Assembly: GCA_900554535.1 (NCBI GenBank)
Contig: USIA01000118.1
Span: 1-6,016 of the forward strand
DNA: 6,016 nucleotides
Direction: 5' to 3'
From: an uncultured Oscillospiraceae bacterium
GTDB lineage: Bacteria; Bacillota; Clostridia; Oscillospirales; Acutalibacteraceae
Below, piece after piece: positions 1 to 5,709 of the stretch. Each line of letters opens with the position of its first letter. Within the stretch, counting starts at the first letter, position 1. The notes beneath the pieces are model-generated. The model had not been told where the DNA came from. It made no database searches and saw only the letters and a program-made list of their open reading frames with translations. The translations under genes and the position numbers were made by a program.

Positions 1-1
1 G

Positions 2-259
2 GCCGCCATGCAGGCGCTCCAGCGGGAAAGCGACGCGCCTGCCGGCATTGCGGACAACGCCATGGTTCTGTTTGTGGTGTTGAACACCGCCTCCCTTCAG
101 ATTGTGCCGACTTTTTTGGGGACTGTTCGGGCCAAATACGGCGCAGCGCAGCCCTTCGATATTCTGCCAGCCATCTGGTTAACTTCCGTGGCAGGGCTCC
201 TGGCCGCGGTCTGCACGGCAAAGCTCCTGGAAATCCGCAGAAAAAAGGGGGCAGCGTGA
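2..259 (+). CDS. spmA: Spore maturation protein A, C-terminal part (5' end outside window)
   Basis: Reading frame open from the window edge to the TGA at 257-259, giving the last 85 or so residues of a protein that is usually about 190-200 residues. The segment around DNAMVLFVVLNTASLQIVP, followed by a hydrophobic helix (ILPAIWLTSVAGLLAAVCTA) and a short basic tail (EIRRKKGAA), is the typical SpmA end: an asparagine-rich NTASLQ motif, then a last membrane helix. SpmA is an integral membrane protein of the nucleoside-recognition (Gate) type that acts with SpmB in dehydration of the spore core during sporulation in Bacillus and Clostridium. The frame is continuous into codons 2-7 (Ala-Ala before the Met at 8), so the ATG at 8 is an internal Met and not the start. 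It is coupled to spmB: the stop overlaps the next start. Identification is firm; the N-terminal half cannot be seen. Confidence 0.9.
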   Translation, partial: AAMQALQRESDAPAGIADNAMVLFVVLNTASLQIVPTFLGTVRAKYGAAQPFDILPAIWLTSVAGLLAAVCTAKLLEIRRKKGAA

Positions 260-784
260 TGGAACAACTGGGCATCTGGACCGTTCCACTGGCGGTCGCC
301 GCAATCCTGCTGTTCTGCTTATTTCGGCGCGTCCCGGTCTTCGACGCCTTCACCGGCGGCGCGAAGGAGGGGCTGCGCACTGCCATCTCCATCCTGCCCA
401 CCCTGGTCGGGCTGATGACAGCTGTGACCATGCTCTCCGCTTCCGGTGCGCTGGACCTGCTGGCGCAAATATTGCACCCATTGGCAGATGCACTGGGCCT
501 GCCCGCCGGCGTTGTACCGTTAGTTTTGATGAAGCCGGTCTCCGGCAGCGGTTCCAACGCCATCCTTGCGCAGATCCTACAGCAGTACGGACCGGACAGC
601 TTCACTGGACGCGTGGCCTCTGTGCTCGCGGGCAGCACCGAAACAGCGCTTTACTGCATTGCCGTCTATTACGGCGCTGTTGGCATCAAGAGGACCCGCC
701 ACGCTGCCAGCCGCCTTGACGGGCGACCTGGCCGCCTGCCTGGCGGCGCCACTGGCTATTCGCCTCGTTTTCCACGGCGCCTGA
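259..784 (+). pseudogene. spmB: Spore maturation protein B, frameshifted near its 3' end
   Basis: The first 148 codons (259-702) read as normal SpmB: an N-terminal membrane helix, then FDAFTGGAKEGLRTAISILP, MTAVTMLSASGALDLL, the conserved LMKPVSGSGSNAIL block, LAGSTETALYCIAVYYGAVG and IKRTRH. After RTRH the frame runs into unrelated, Arg/Pro-rich sequence and stops at 817-819. The natural ending, LPAALTGDLAACLAAPLAI plus RLVFHGA and TGA at 782-784, lies in the +1 frame from about 704. Restoring one AC (CACACG in place of the observed CACG at 700-703) would give RHTLPAALTGDL and a protein of about 175 residues, the usual SpmB length. ATG at 259 is preferred over GTG at 256 because AAAGGGGG (244-251) is 7 nt upstream; ATG 259 overlaps the spmA stop by one base. 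The protein would be an inner-membrane partner of SpmA in spore core dehydration. The shift is either a real mutation or a sequencing/assembly error; if real, the last membrane helix is lost. Confidence 0.85.
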
Positions 785-1139
785 AAACGAAAAAATCGAC
801 AAAATCCGATTTGTTTTAGATTACCATATTTGCACAGCACTGTCAATGCAATCATATGACAAACGTGCAAAAGTACCAACTTTTTGGATAATTTCACTGG
901 TCGTCACACTTAGCGGCAACCAAAAGGCCTGCTGCAAAATTATTTTTCCGTAGCAAATTACAAACGAAGGTTTCGAATTGATAAATGAAATACAGTGAAT
1001 TCGAAAAAGGCCCCATAAGGAAAGTGATAATTCCAAAATTTGCGTAGATGTAGATTAAGTTTGTCGGCCCGCGCTTGGATATACGCGCCTGACCGACCGA
1101 TGATGTCTTGGCGTTTGGAAAATATTCTCATGTCAAACC
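785..1139. other. AT-rich intergenic stretch, no recognisable gene
   Basis: About 355 nt between the end of spmB and the transposase remnant. Base composition turns abruptly AT-rich after about 785. No plus- or minus-strand reading frame here resembles a known protein; the minus-strand frames of 71-106 codons lack convincing ribosome binding sites and run across spmB or the remnant. Two short perfect inverted repeats are visible: TTTGCAC (829-835) with GTGCAAA (865-871), and TTTCGAATT (971-979) with AATTCGAAA (998-1006), the second having 9-bp arms and an 18-nt loop. A weak AAATCG/CGATTT hairpin (793-798/807-812) followed by GTTTT could be a poor terminator for spmAB. The stretch may be decayed DNA associated with the adjacent insertion-sequence remnant. 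Confidence 0.6.
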
Positions 1140-1461
1140 GCAATTGACGCCTTTGGATAACACTGGCACAAGACCCTCCTCTCCACCAATCCCGGCTGGA
1201 AAACTGGGCCAACCTCAGCACCTATTTCAAATACCCGCAGGAGGTGCGGCGTCCGATCTGTACGACCAACGCCATTGAAGGCTTTAATCGCCAGCTGCAC
1301 AAGGTGACCAAGGCCAAAGTCTGTTTCCCCCACCGACGACAACCTGCTGAAGATGCTGTATCTGGCCATGATTGACATTACAAAAAAGTGGACCGGCCGT
1401 GGGCGGGATTGGGGCCGGATTTACGCACAATTGGCTGTGTTTTTCGCGGAGCGTATGCCGA
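1140..1461 (+). pseudogene. IS256-family (Mutator-type) transposase, degraded C-terminal fragment
   Basis: Three frame segments line up as one transposase C-terminus. Segment one (1140-1202) reads AIDAFG, stop (TAA 1158), HWHKTLLSTNPGWK. Segment two (1202-1330) reads NWANLSTYFKYPQEVRRP, then ICTTNAIEGFNRQLHKVTKAK. Segment three (1332-1461) reads TDDNLLKMLYLAMIDITKKW, then RDWGRIYAQLAVFFAERMP. The order NW..LSTYF.YP, TTNAIE.FNR, KVTK.K, LYLA..DITKKW, W...Y.QLAVFF..R is diagnostic of IS256-family transposases; the Glu in TTNAIE is probably the third residue of the DDE triad (family knowledge). One A is missing in the run at 1200-1203 and one C is extra in the run at 1327-1331, and the two shifts compensate each other. 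The N-terminal two thirds, including the first two catalytic Asp regions, are absent from the window. It is a dead relic with no start codon or ribosome binding site. Confidence 0.88.
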
Positions 1462-1645
1462 ACCCGAATCCCTCACGGGTTATCTTCTTGACAGGGCGGC
1501 GGCTCGATCGGCTTGCTGCCATCCTACAAAATTTTGCTCTGTTCTCCACCCGAAAATGGAGTTTACACAGAACCTCATTAAAGAGCTGGCATGTCAAACT
1601 TTAAGTTTAGCCGCCAAATTTGTTCTATAACATTTTTCTCATTGC
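1462..1645. other. Possible right-hand remnant of the IS256-type element and spacer
   Basis: Noncoding tail between the last recognisable transposase residues and the palindrome at the operon promoter. The frame of transposase segment three stays open to 1604, but the residues after ERMP are unlike the family. TGGAGTTTACACAGAAC (1557-1573) resembles the TTTACACA-type sequence often seen just inside IS256-family ends, so the element's original right end may lie between about 1560 and 1610. No matching left inverted repeat or target-site duplication was found by eye, so the boundary is only a guess. Confidence 0.3.
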
Positions 1646-1678
1646 GTATCTCTTGACAACCTTTGAGACGTGAGATAC
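1646..1678. repeat. Inverted repeat GTATCTC-N19-GAGATAC over the promoter (candidate operator)
   Basis: Perfect 7-bp arms: GTATCTC at 1646-1652 and GAGATAC at 1672-1678. The left arm abuts the -35 hexamer and the right arm overlaps the first bases of the -10 hexamer, so a dimeric regulator bound here would contact both promoter elements. The 33-bp span and wide centre fit two half-sites about three helical turns apart, or DNA looping. No regulator gene lies in the window. That it is an operator is inferred from position and symmetry alone. Confidence 0.45.
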
Positions 1679-1681
1679 AAT
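1653..1681 (+). promoter_or_regulatory. Sigma-A-type promoter of the nitroreductase/amidohydrolase operon
   Basis: TTGACA at 1653-1658 matches the -35 consensus exactly, and TACAAT at 1676-1681 is one base from the TATAAT consensus; the spacing is the ideal 17 bp. Transcription would start near 1688. It points at the nitroreductase gene 127 nt downstream and is the only strong promoter seen for the four genes. The inverted repeat 1646-1678 embraces it. Confidence 0.8.
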
Positions 1682-1687
1682 GTGTGC

Positions 1688-1814
1688 GTAAAATTCAAGT
1701 GGACTTTTCCGGATTCCGGTCATCTTTTTGCCACACAAGCTATCCTATGCGATAGCCGTGCGGCTTTTTTGTTACCTGAATTCCGGGAAAATCCCCGTAA
1801 TGGAGGTTGTACAA
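1688..1814 (+). promoter_or_regulatory. Operon leader with internal terminator (candidate attenuator or riboswitch)
   Basis: The predicted transcript starts near 1688 and the first gene starts at 1815. The leader contains an intrinsic terminator (1730-1770), so most transcripts could end as an RNA of about 83 nt. Other structure: a small CCGG-ATT-CCGG hairpin (1709-1719), a CGGG/CCCG hairpin (1784-1787/1794-1797) just upstream of the ribosome binding site, and a possible long-range pairing of TTTTCCGG (1705-1712) with CCGGGAAAA (1783-1791, one bulged G). No short Cys/Trp-type leader peptide with repeated codons is seen, and it does not match the purine, preQ1, fluoride or guanidine riboswitch cores as remembered. 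The presence of a terminator between promoter and gene is direct evidence; regulation by it is an inference. Confidence 0.5.
1730..1770 (+). terminator. Rho-independent terminator in the operon leader
   Basis: Stem: GCC-A-CAC-AA-GCTATC (1730-1744) pairs with GATAGC-C-GTG-C-GGC (1751-1764). This gives 6 bp, an AA/C internal loop, 3 bp, an A-C mismatch and 3 bp, closed by the 6-nt loop CTATGC and followed at once by six T (1765-1770). It lies about 80 nt downstream of the promoter start and 44 nt before the first gene, the place expected of an attenuator. It cannot serve an upstream gene, because only the transposase relic lies there. Confidence 0.75.
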
Positions 1815-2339
1815 ATGGAAAACAGTGTTTTAACCCTTATCAAAACCCGCCGCAGTGTCCGGTCTTACAAAGCCGACCCTGTGCCTGCTGACCTGCTGGA
1901 CGCCGTTTTGGAGGCGGGAACCTATGCTCCCACCGGCGGTGGCCGCCAGTCTCCCACCATTGTGGCAATCACGGACCCGAAGTACCGCCAGCGGATCGCC
2001 GAGCTGAATGCGCAGGTGATGGGCGGCAGTACGGACCCCTATTACGGAGCGCCCGTTGTGGTGCTGGTTTTGGCAAACGGCGCATCCAACACCTTTGTGG
2101 AGGACGGCAGCTGCGTGCTGGAAAACATCATGCTGGCCGCCCACGCCCTGGGTCTAGGGACCGTGTGGGTTCACCGCGAACGGGAAATCTTTGACAGCGA
2201 AGGGGGAAAGGCCCTGCTTCGGGAATGGAATCTGCCGGAGTCCCTGCGCGGCGTAGGCGCTGTGGCCTTGGGTTATCCCGCAGAGAAACCCGGCGAACCG
2301 GCAGCGCGCAAAGCCGATTATATCATCCGCATCGGATAA
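1815..2339 (+). CDS. Nitroreductase-family flavoprotein
   Basis: 174 residues, the length of the small single-domain FMN-dependent nitroreductases. Family marks: TRRSVRSYKADPVP (11-24), whose Arg-Arg-Ser contacts the FMN phosphate and ribityl chain; APTGGGRQSP (38-47), the equivalent of the APSxxNxQPW loop with the usual Asn replaced by Gly-Arg; VLENIMLAAHALGLGTVW (101-118), the helix and GLG turn that pack on the flavin; and ALGYPAEKPG (151-160) near the C-terminus. Such enzymes reduce nitro, quinone, enone or heterocyclic substrates with NAD(P)H as cytosolic dimers; the substrate cannot be read here. ATG 1815 is chosen because GGAGG (1802-1806) stands 8 nt upstream. The in-frame ATG at 1728 would place the first 29 codons across the leader terminator and precede the family N-terminus. 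It is the first gene of the operon with two amidohydrolases, suggesting a role in reducing a heterocycle or supporting its breakdown. Confidence 0.85.
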   Translation: MENSVLTLIKTRRSVRSYKADPVPADLLDAVLEAGTYAPTGGGRQSPTIVAITDPKYRQRIAELNAQVMGGSTDPYYGAPVVVLVLANGASNTFVEDGSCVLENIMLAAHALGLGTVWVHREREIFDSEGGKALLREWNLPESLRGVGAVALGYPAEKPGEPAARKADYIIRIG

Positions 2340-2352
2340 TCGGCGAATCAAT

Positions 2353-2388
2353 GATAGCCGGCGCAGCCTTACCACTGTGCCGGCTATC
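2353..2388. repeat. Large perfect intercistronic hairpin (13-14 bp stem)
   Basis: GATAGCCGGCGCA (2353-2365) pairs with TGTGCCGGCTATC (2376-2388), 12 Watson-Crick pairs plus one G-U, with one further G-C pair (2366/2375) closing an 8-nt loop. It lies 14 nt after the nitroreductase stop and about 15 nt before the next ribosome binding site. No T run follows (GGCTTTGGGATT), so it is not a standard intrinsic terminator; it may be a partial terminator or an mRNA processing/stability element that lowers or separates expression of the downstream genes. The GATAGCCG start of the stem also occurs in the leader terminator (1751-1758). Confidence 0.7.
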
Positions 2389-2420
2389 GGCTTTGGGATT
2401 ATGAAGGGAGGGAATGTAAT

Positions 2421-3896
2421 ATGCCTAAAAAAAACAATACTGCAGCGCGGCGTGTGCTGATTGAAAATGCCGATTGGATTCTCACGATGGATGAAAGCAG
2501 AACTCGGTACCGCCACGCCGATCTTGTGTGGGAGGGCCATGCGATTCGAGAGATTGGAACAAACCTGAAATCTAAATATGAATCTCAGGGCCTTCTTTTT
2601 AGCCGCATCCTGGATGCGGCAGGGAAAATTTTGCTGCCAGGGTTTGTGAACGCCCACATGCACACCTGGCAATCGCTGATCCGCAATTTTAAGGCAATAC
2701 AGGGGCTGAAACTTGAGCCTTGGCTCACCGTTATGTATGAGATTTACAAAGACTTGCAAAGCGAAGTGGCTTTAGCCGGCGCTTATGTCAGCTTGGGTGA
2801 CTGTTTAAAAACTGGATGCACCACATCCAACGATTTGTGGTATCCTCATCCGGCGGGAGTGTCTGGCCTGGTCGATGCGGAAATACAAGCGGCACAGGAA
2901 CTGGGAATTCGATTTCACCCGATTCGTTCCTATCACTCTGTTCCCAGTGAAGTTGTCCCTGTGGAGATGGCAGAAACTGCGGAACAAGTTTTGGCGGATG
3001 CTGAACGGCTTGTAAAACTGTATCATGATCCCGGCGAGTTTTCCATGTGCCGGGTCGGGATCGGTCCCAGCATCGCCCAGTACGATACAGAAGAAATTTT
3101 GCGTGCGACGATTGATTTTGCGGAAAAGCACGATGTTATGGTACACGGGCATCTTGCCGAGAGTCAGAACGAATACAACTATACGCAGGAGCATTTTGGG
3201 TGTACGCCGGTGGAATGGTTCCGGCAACATGATCTTTTGGGCCGCCGATTTTACTATGCGCACTGTATCCATCTGGACGAACGGGACGTTCAAACATTGG
3301 CGGAGACAGGAACTGGTGTTGTGAGCTGCCCCATTTCAAACATGTACCTCAGTTCCGGCTCCTGCCAGGTCCGCAACCTGATGGACGCCGGTGTGGAGCG
3401 CATCGGCCTTGGTGTAGATGGGGCCGCCAGCAGCAATTCTTCCAATATGATGGAGGAAATGCGGGTCGCCTATCTGTTGAATCGCCTGACGCACGAAGAA
3501 AATCCCTGCACCGCCGGGGACATTTTATACATGGCGACTGCCGGCGGTGCCAAGGCGCTGGGAAGGCAGGATATTGGTATTCTGGCACCGGGCAAGGCTG
3601 CCGACCTAGCGCTGCTTGACTGGAGTTCTCTCTCTTATGCAGGCGGCCGCAATGATCCGGTTGACTGTATTGTACTCAGCGGGGACGCCCGTATGGTGGA
3701 CACTGTTGTGGTCAACGGGGAGATCGTTGTTGAGAAGGGACGCCTACTCCGAATCAACGAGGCTCAAAAAAGCGCTTGCGCCGAGCAAGTCAGCCAGGAA
3801 TTGCTTCGAAGAGCTTCCAGCCGGATCCCCTCCCTGCGAAAGGAGCTGTCAGTCTGGCCATCCGGAAGCAATTTGAAGGAGTGCTGTCATGAGTAA
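2421..3896 (+). CDS. Amidohydrolase, 8-oxoguanine deaminase / AtzB-like (COG0402, ATZ/TRZ group)
   Basis: 491 residues. N-terminal beta domain with IENADWILTMDE (14-25), then the TIM barrel: LLPGFVNAHMHTWQSLIRNF (71-90) carries metal ligands H79 and H81; VHGHLAES (241-248) carries H244 and catalytic-type E247; YYAHCIH (278-284) carries H281; GVVSCPISNMYLSSG (299-313); GLGVDGAASSNSSNMM (329-344) carries D333. LAPGKAADLALLD (388-400) returns to the beta domain. All ligands of a mononuclear Zn/Fe hydrolase are present, so it should be active. The motifs match 8-oxoguanine deaminase and hydroxyatrazine hydrolase AtzB more closely than guanine deaminase or CodA. The likely reaction is removal of an exocyclic amine from a fused or triazine-like ring in the cytosol; the substrate is inferred only at class level. 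It is longer than the usual 440-460 residues because of a C-terminal tail after about 445 (Cys/Ser/Arg-rich, ending KECCHE). AAGGGAGG (2404-2411) is 9 nt before the ATG. Its last 8 bases overlap the next gene, indicating translational coupling. Confidence 0.85.
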   Translation: MPKKNNTAARRVLIENADWILTMDESRTRYRHADLVWEGHAIREIGTNLKSKYESQGLLFSRILDAAGKILLPGFVNAHMHTWQSLIRNFKAIQGLKLEPWLTVMYEIYKDLQSEVALAGAYVSLGDCLKTGCTTSNDLWYPHPAGVSGLVDAEIQAAQELGIRFHPIRSYHSVPSEVVPVEMAETAEQVLADAERLVKLYHDPGEFSMCRVGIGPSIAQYDTEEILRATIDFAEKHDVMVHGHLAESQNEYNYTQEHFGCTPVEWFRQHDLLGRRFYYAHCIHLDERDVQTLAETGTGVVSCPISNMYLSSGSCQVRNLMDAGVERIGLGVDGAASSNSSNMMEEMRVAYLLNRLTHEENPCTAGDILYMATAGGAKALGRQDIGILAPGKAADLALLDWSSLSYAGGRNDPVDCIVLSGDARMVDTVVVNGEIVVEKGRLLRINEAQKSACAEQVSQELLRRASSRIPSLRKELSVWPSGSNLKECCHE

Positions 3897-4494
3897 GAAA
3901 AATTGGCTTGTCAAAATCGCGGTAATCCTTCTTGGTTCAATCATTTCCGCCTATGGAATCACGCTTGCTATGTACGCAGGATTCGGCAGCGCCACTCTGG
4001 CTGTTTTGTGGCAGGGCGTTTCGCGGACCACTGGAATGAGTATCGGCATGACTTCTTTTGTGGTAGCGGTGGTCATGATCGTGTTTGTGTGGTTTTATGA
4101 CAGGTCGCAGATTCACATTGGCACCATTCTGTACCAGGTGGTGTACAGTGGTTTTGTGGAGATATTCAGCGGAATGCAGCGGTACAGCCAGTTTGTCTGG
4201 TTGAATTTCTTGATTATGTGTATCGGCATCGCCCTGTTCGCATTTGGAACCGGGATATACGCATCGGCAAATCTCGGCCGCGGTTCGTATGAGGCGCTTA
4301 CATTTTCTCTGGCCGGGAAAAACGGATGGCCCGTCAAAATCGTTCGGATGGTGCTGGATGTTGTGATGGTCGTTGCAGGTGTTTTGCTGGGCGGCAGCTT
4401 CGGTATCTGCACCGTCATCACTGTGCTGGTGTCCGGGCCGATAATCCAGGCTACTGTGCAGGGCATGAATAAATTTGTTTTTCGAGGGAAATAG
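3889..4494 (+). CDS. YczE/YyaS-like integral membrane protein (COG2364), candidate transporter
   Basis: 201 residues, about five membrane helices: roughly 8-30, 50-70, 103-124, 150-168 and 171-190, with an amphipathic stretch near 78-95. Family marks: GITLAMYAGFGSATLAVLWQ (23-42) with the following GVSRTTGMSIG, the repeated glycine motif SANLGRGSYEAL (126-137) in the second half, and GICTVITVLVSGPIIQ (172-187). This is the layout of the YczE/YyaS group, small membrane proteins of poorly known function often placed beside regulators or metabolic genes. The two related G-x-G-[ST] motifs hint at an internal duplication. Here it sits between two amidohydrolases, so uptake or export of their substrate or product is a reasonable inference, not a demonstrated role. 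AAGGAG (3876-3881) lies 7 nt before the ATG inside the upstream gene, and the 8-bp overlap and 3-nt gap to the next gene show it belongs to the operon. Confidence 0.75.
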   Translation: MSKKNWLVKIAVILLGSIISAYGITLAMYAGFGSATLAVLWQGVSRTTGMSIGMTSFVVAVVMIVFVWFYDRSQIHIGTILYQVVYSGFVEIFSGMQRYSQFVWLNFLIMCIGIALFAFGTGIYASANLGRGSYEALTFSLAGKNGWPVKIVRMVLDVVMVVAGVLLGGSFGICTVITVLVSGPIIQATVQGMNKFVFRGK

Positions 4495-4497
4495 GTC

Positions 4498-5709
4498 ATG
4501 TATGATATAAAAATCAAAAATGCCCGGCTCAGAGGCCGGGGCAGCGAATTGTTTGAAATCGGAATGCAAGGAAGCAGTATCGCAGCAATCGAACACGAGC
4601 TTCCAGGGGGCGGAACACAAGAGATCGATGCGGACGGTCATCTTGTAACAGAATCCTTTGTCAATGGACATCTTCACCTTTGCAAGGTATATACCCTGGA
4701 GCGGGCTGGACAGAAGGCACTGGAAGAATACCAGCAAAACGGCATGAGCAATGCTCTGGATTCCATTCGCAGCGCTTCGGAGTTCAAAACACAATACGAC
4801 CGGCATTGGATCATCGAGAATGTCCGTCAGGCTTGTGATCTTGCCGTAAAACATGGCGTGACCCACATCAGAGCCTTTGCTGACGTGGACAGCAAAGGTA
4901 AGCTGGAAGGGATTGCCGCCGTGCTACAAGCTAAGGAGGAGTATGCTGGCAAAGTGGACCTGCAGGTCGTAGCATTCCCGCAGGATGGACTGATCCGCGA
5001 GCCGGGTACGCTTGCTCTTATGGAAGAAGCGTTGCAAATGGGTGCTGATGTGTGCGGCGGCATTCCCTGGATCGAGTATACCAAAGAGGATGAACAGGCG
5101 CATATCGATGCCGTCTGCCAACTGGCCGCCGAGTACGATAAAGACATTTCCATGCTGTTGGATGATGTGAATGACGCCGAAGAACGGACGCTGGAAATGC
5201 TGTGTAAAAAAGTGATCGAGATGGGCTGGCAGGGACGTGTCACCGCCCAGCATTGCCGGGCAATGGCGCTCTACCCGGAAAACTATTTTTGCAAACTGAC
5301 CGAACTGGTCCGCCGCGCTGGCATCGGTTTTGTGACAGACCCTCACACAGGTCCCCTGCATCTGCGTGTAAAGGATTTGCTTCGCGCAGGGCTTCCCGTC
5401 GGTCTTGGCCAGGACGATATTGCGGATGCTTATTATCCCTACGGCGAATGCAACATGCTACAAGTGGCTTTCCTGGCCAGCCACCTCTTGTGGATGACAA
5501 GCTTTCAGGATATGGAAGCATTATATGATATGGTCACGACCTCGGCAGCGCGCGTCCTGGGGCTTAAAAACCATGTTCTGCGAGTCGGCGGAGACGCCGA
5601 TCTTGTTATTCTGCAAGATGAAGATGTATACCATGCGATCTGGCACCATTTACCGCCAGCCGCTGTCATCAAAGGAGGAAAGCTATGTTGTAGACAAACG
5701 TTTTTGTAA
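4498..5709 (+). CDS. Cytosine deaminase-like amidohydrolase with altered active site
   Basis: 403 residues, resembling E. coli CodA along the full length: SFVNGHLHL (53-61) with metal ligands H58 and H60; VTHIRAFADVD (121-131); LQVVAFPQDGLIREPG (155-170), including the substrate-contact Gln; GADVCGGIPWIEYT (182-195); GRVTAQHCRAM (246-256) with H252; GLGQDDIADAYYPYGECNML (302-321) with D306. At the place of CodA VHCDEID, this protein has MLLDDVND (219-226): the metal-ligand His becomes L220 and the catalytic Glu becomes D223. CodA H312 corresponds to Q305. The surrounding residues are otherwise well kept, so this looks like a distinct subfamily rather than a decayed gene. It may use another metal arrangement and hydrolyse a lactam, cyclic amide or amine on a small N-heterocycle; pyrimidine specificity should not be assumed. 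GAGGG (4484-4488) is 9 nt before the ATG, and the gap to the membrane-protein gene is 3 nt. The stop lies in the loop edge of an inverted repeat. Confidence 0.8.
   Translation: MYDIKIKNARLRGRGSELFEIGMQGSSIAAIEHELPGGGTQEIDADGHLVTESFVNGHLHLCKVYTLERAGQKALEEYQQNGMSNALDSIRSASEFKTQYDRHWIIENVRQACDLAVKHGVTHIRAFADVDSKGKLEGIAAVLQAKEEYAGKVDLQVVAFPQDGLIREPGTLALMEEALQMGADVCGGIPWIEYTKEDEQAHIDAVCQLAAEYDKDISMLLDDVNDAEERTLEMLCKKVIEMGWQGRVTAQHCRAMALYPENYFCKLTELVRRAGIGFVTDPHTGPLHLRVKDLLRAGLPVGLGQDDIADAYYPYGECNMLQVAFLASHLLWMTSFQDMEALYDMVTTSAARVLGLKNHVLRVGGDADLVILQDEDVYHAIWHHLPPAAVIKGGKLCCRQTFL

Noticed and set aside
958..1221. Minus-strand frame of 87 codons over the spacer and transposase relic
   Set aside because: Its first part is the antisense of the transposase, the rest matches nothing known, and there is no plausible ribosome binding site.
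1688..1770. Known purine, preQ1, fluoride or guanidine riboswitch
   Set aside because: None of the conserved core motifs of these classes could be found by eye in the leader, so only a generic attenuator is proposed.
1728..1814. Upstream ATG at 1728 as the nitroreductase start
   Set aside because: It would translate through the leader terminator, has no ribosome binding site, and the family N-terminus begins at the Met at 1815, which has GGAGG 8 nt upstream.
2154..2759. Minus-strand open frame of 201 codons
   Set aside because: It is antisense to the nitroreductase end and the first amidohydrolase, crosses the intercistronic hairpin, and has no recognisable domain.
3937..4866. Long minus-strand open frame of 309 codons
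   Set aside because: It lies opposite the membrane protein and second amidohydrolase, is His/Cys-rich in the manner of an antisense frame, and resembles no family.
5671..5693. Strong ribosome binding site (AAAGGAGG) with ATG at 5685, suggesting a lost downstream gene
   Set aside because: The ATG is followed at once by TTG TAG. The GGAGG arises from the conserved Lys-Gly-Gly-Lys codons typical of amidohydrolase C-termini, so it is probably coincidence.
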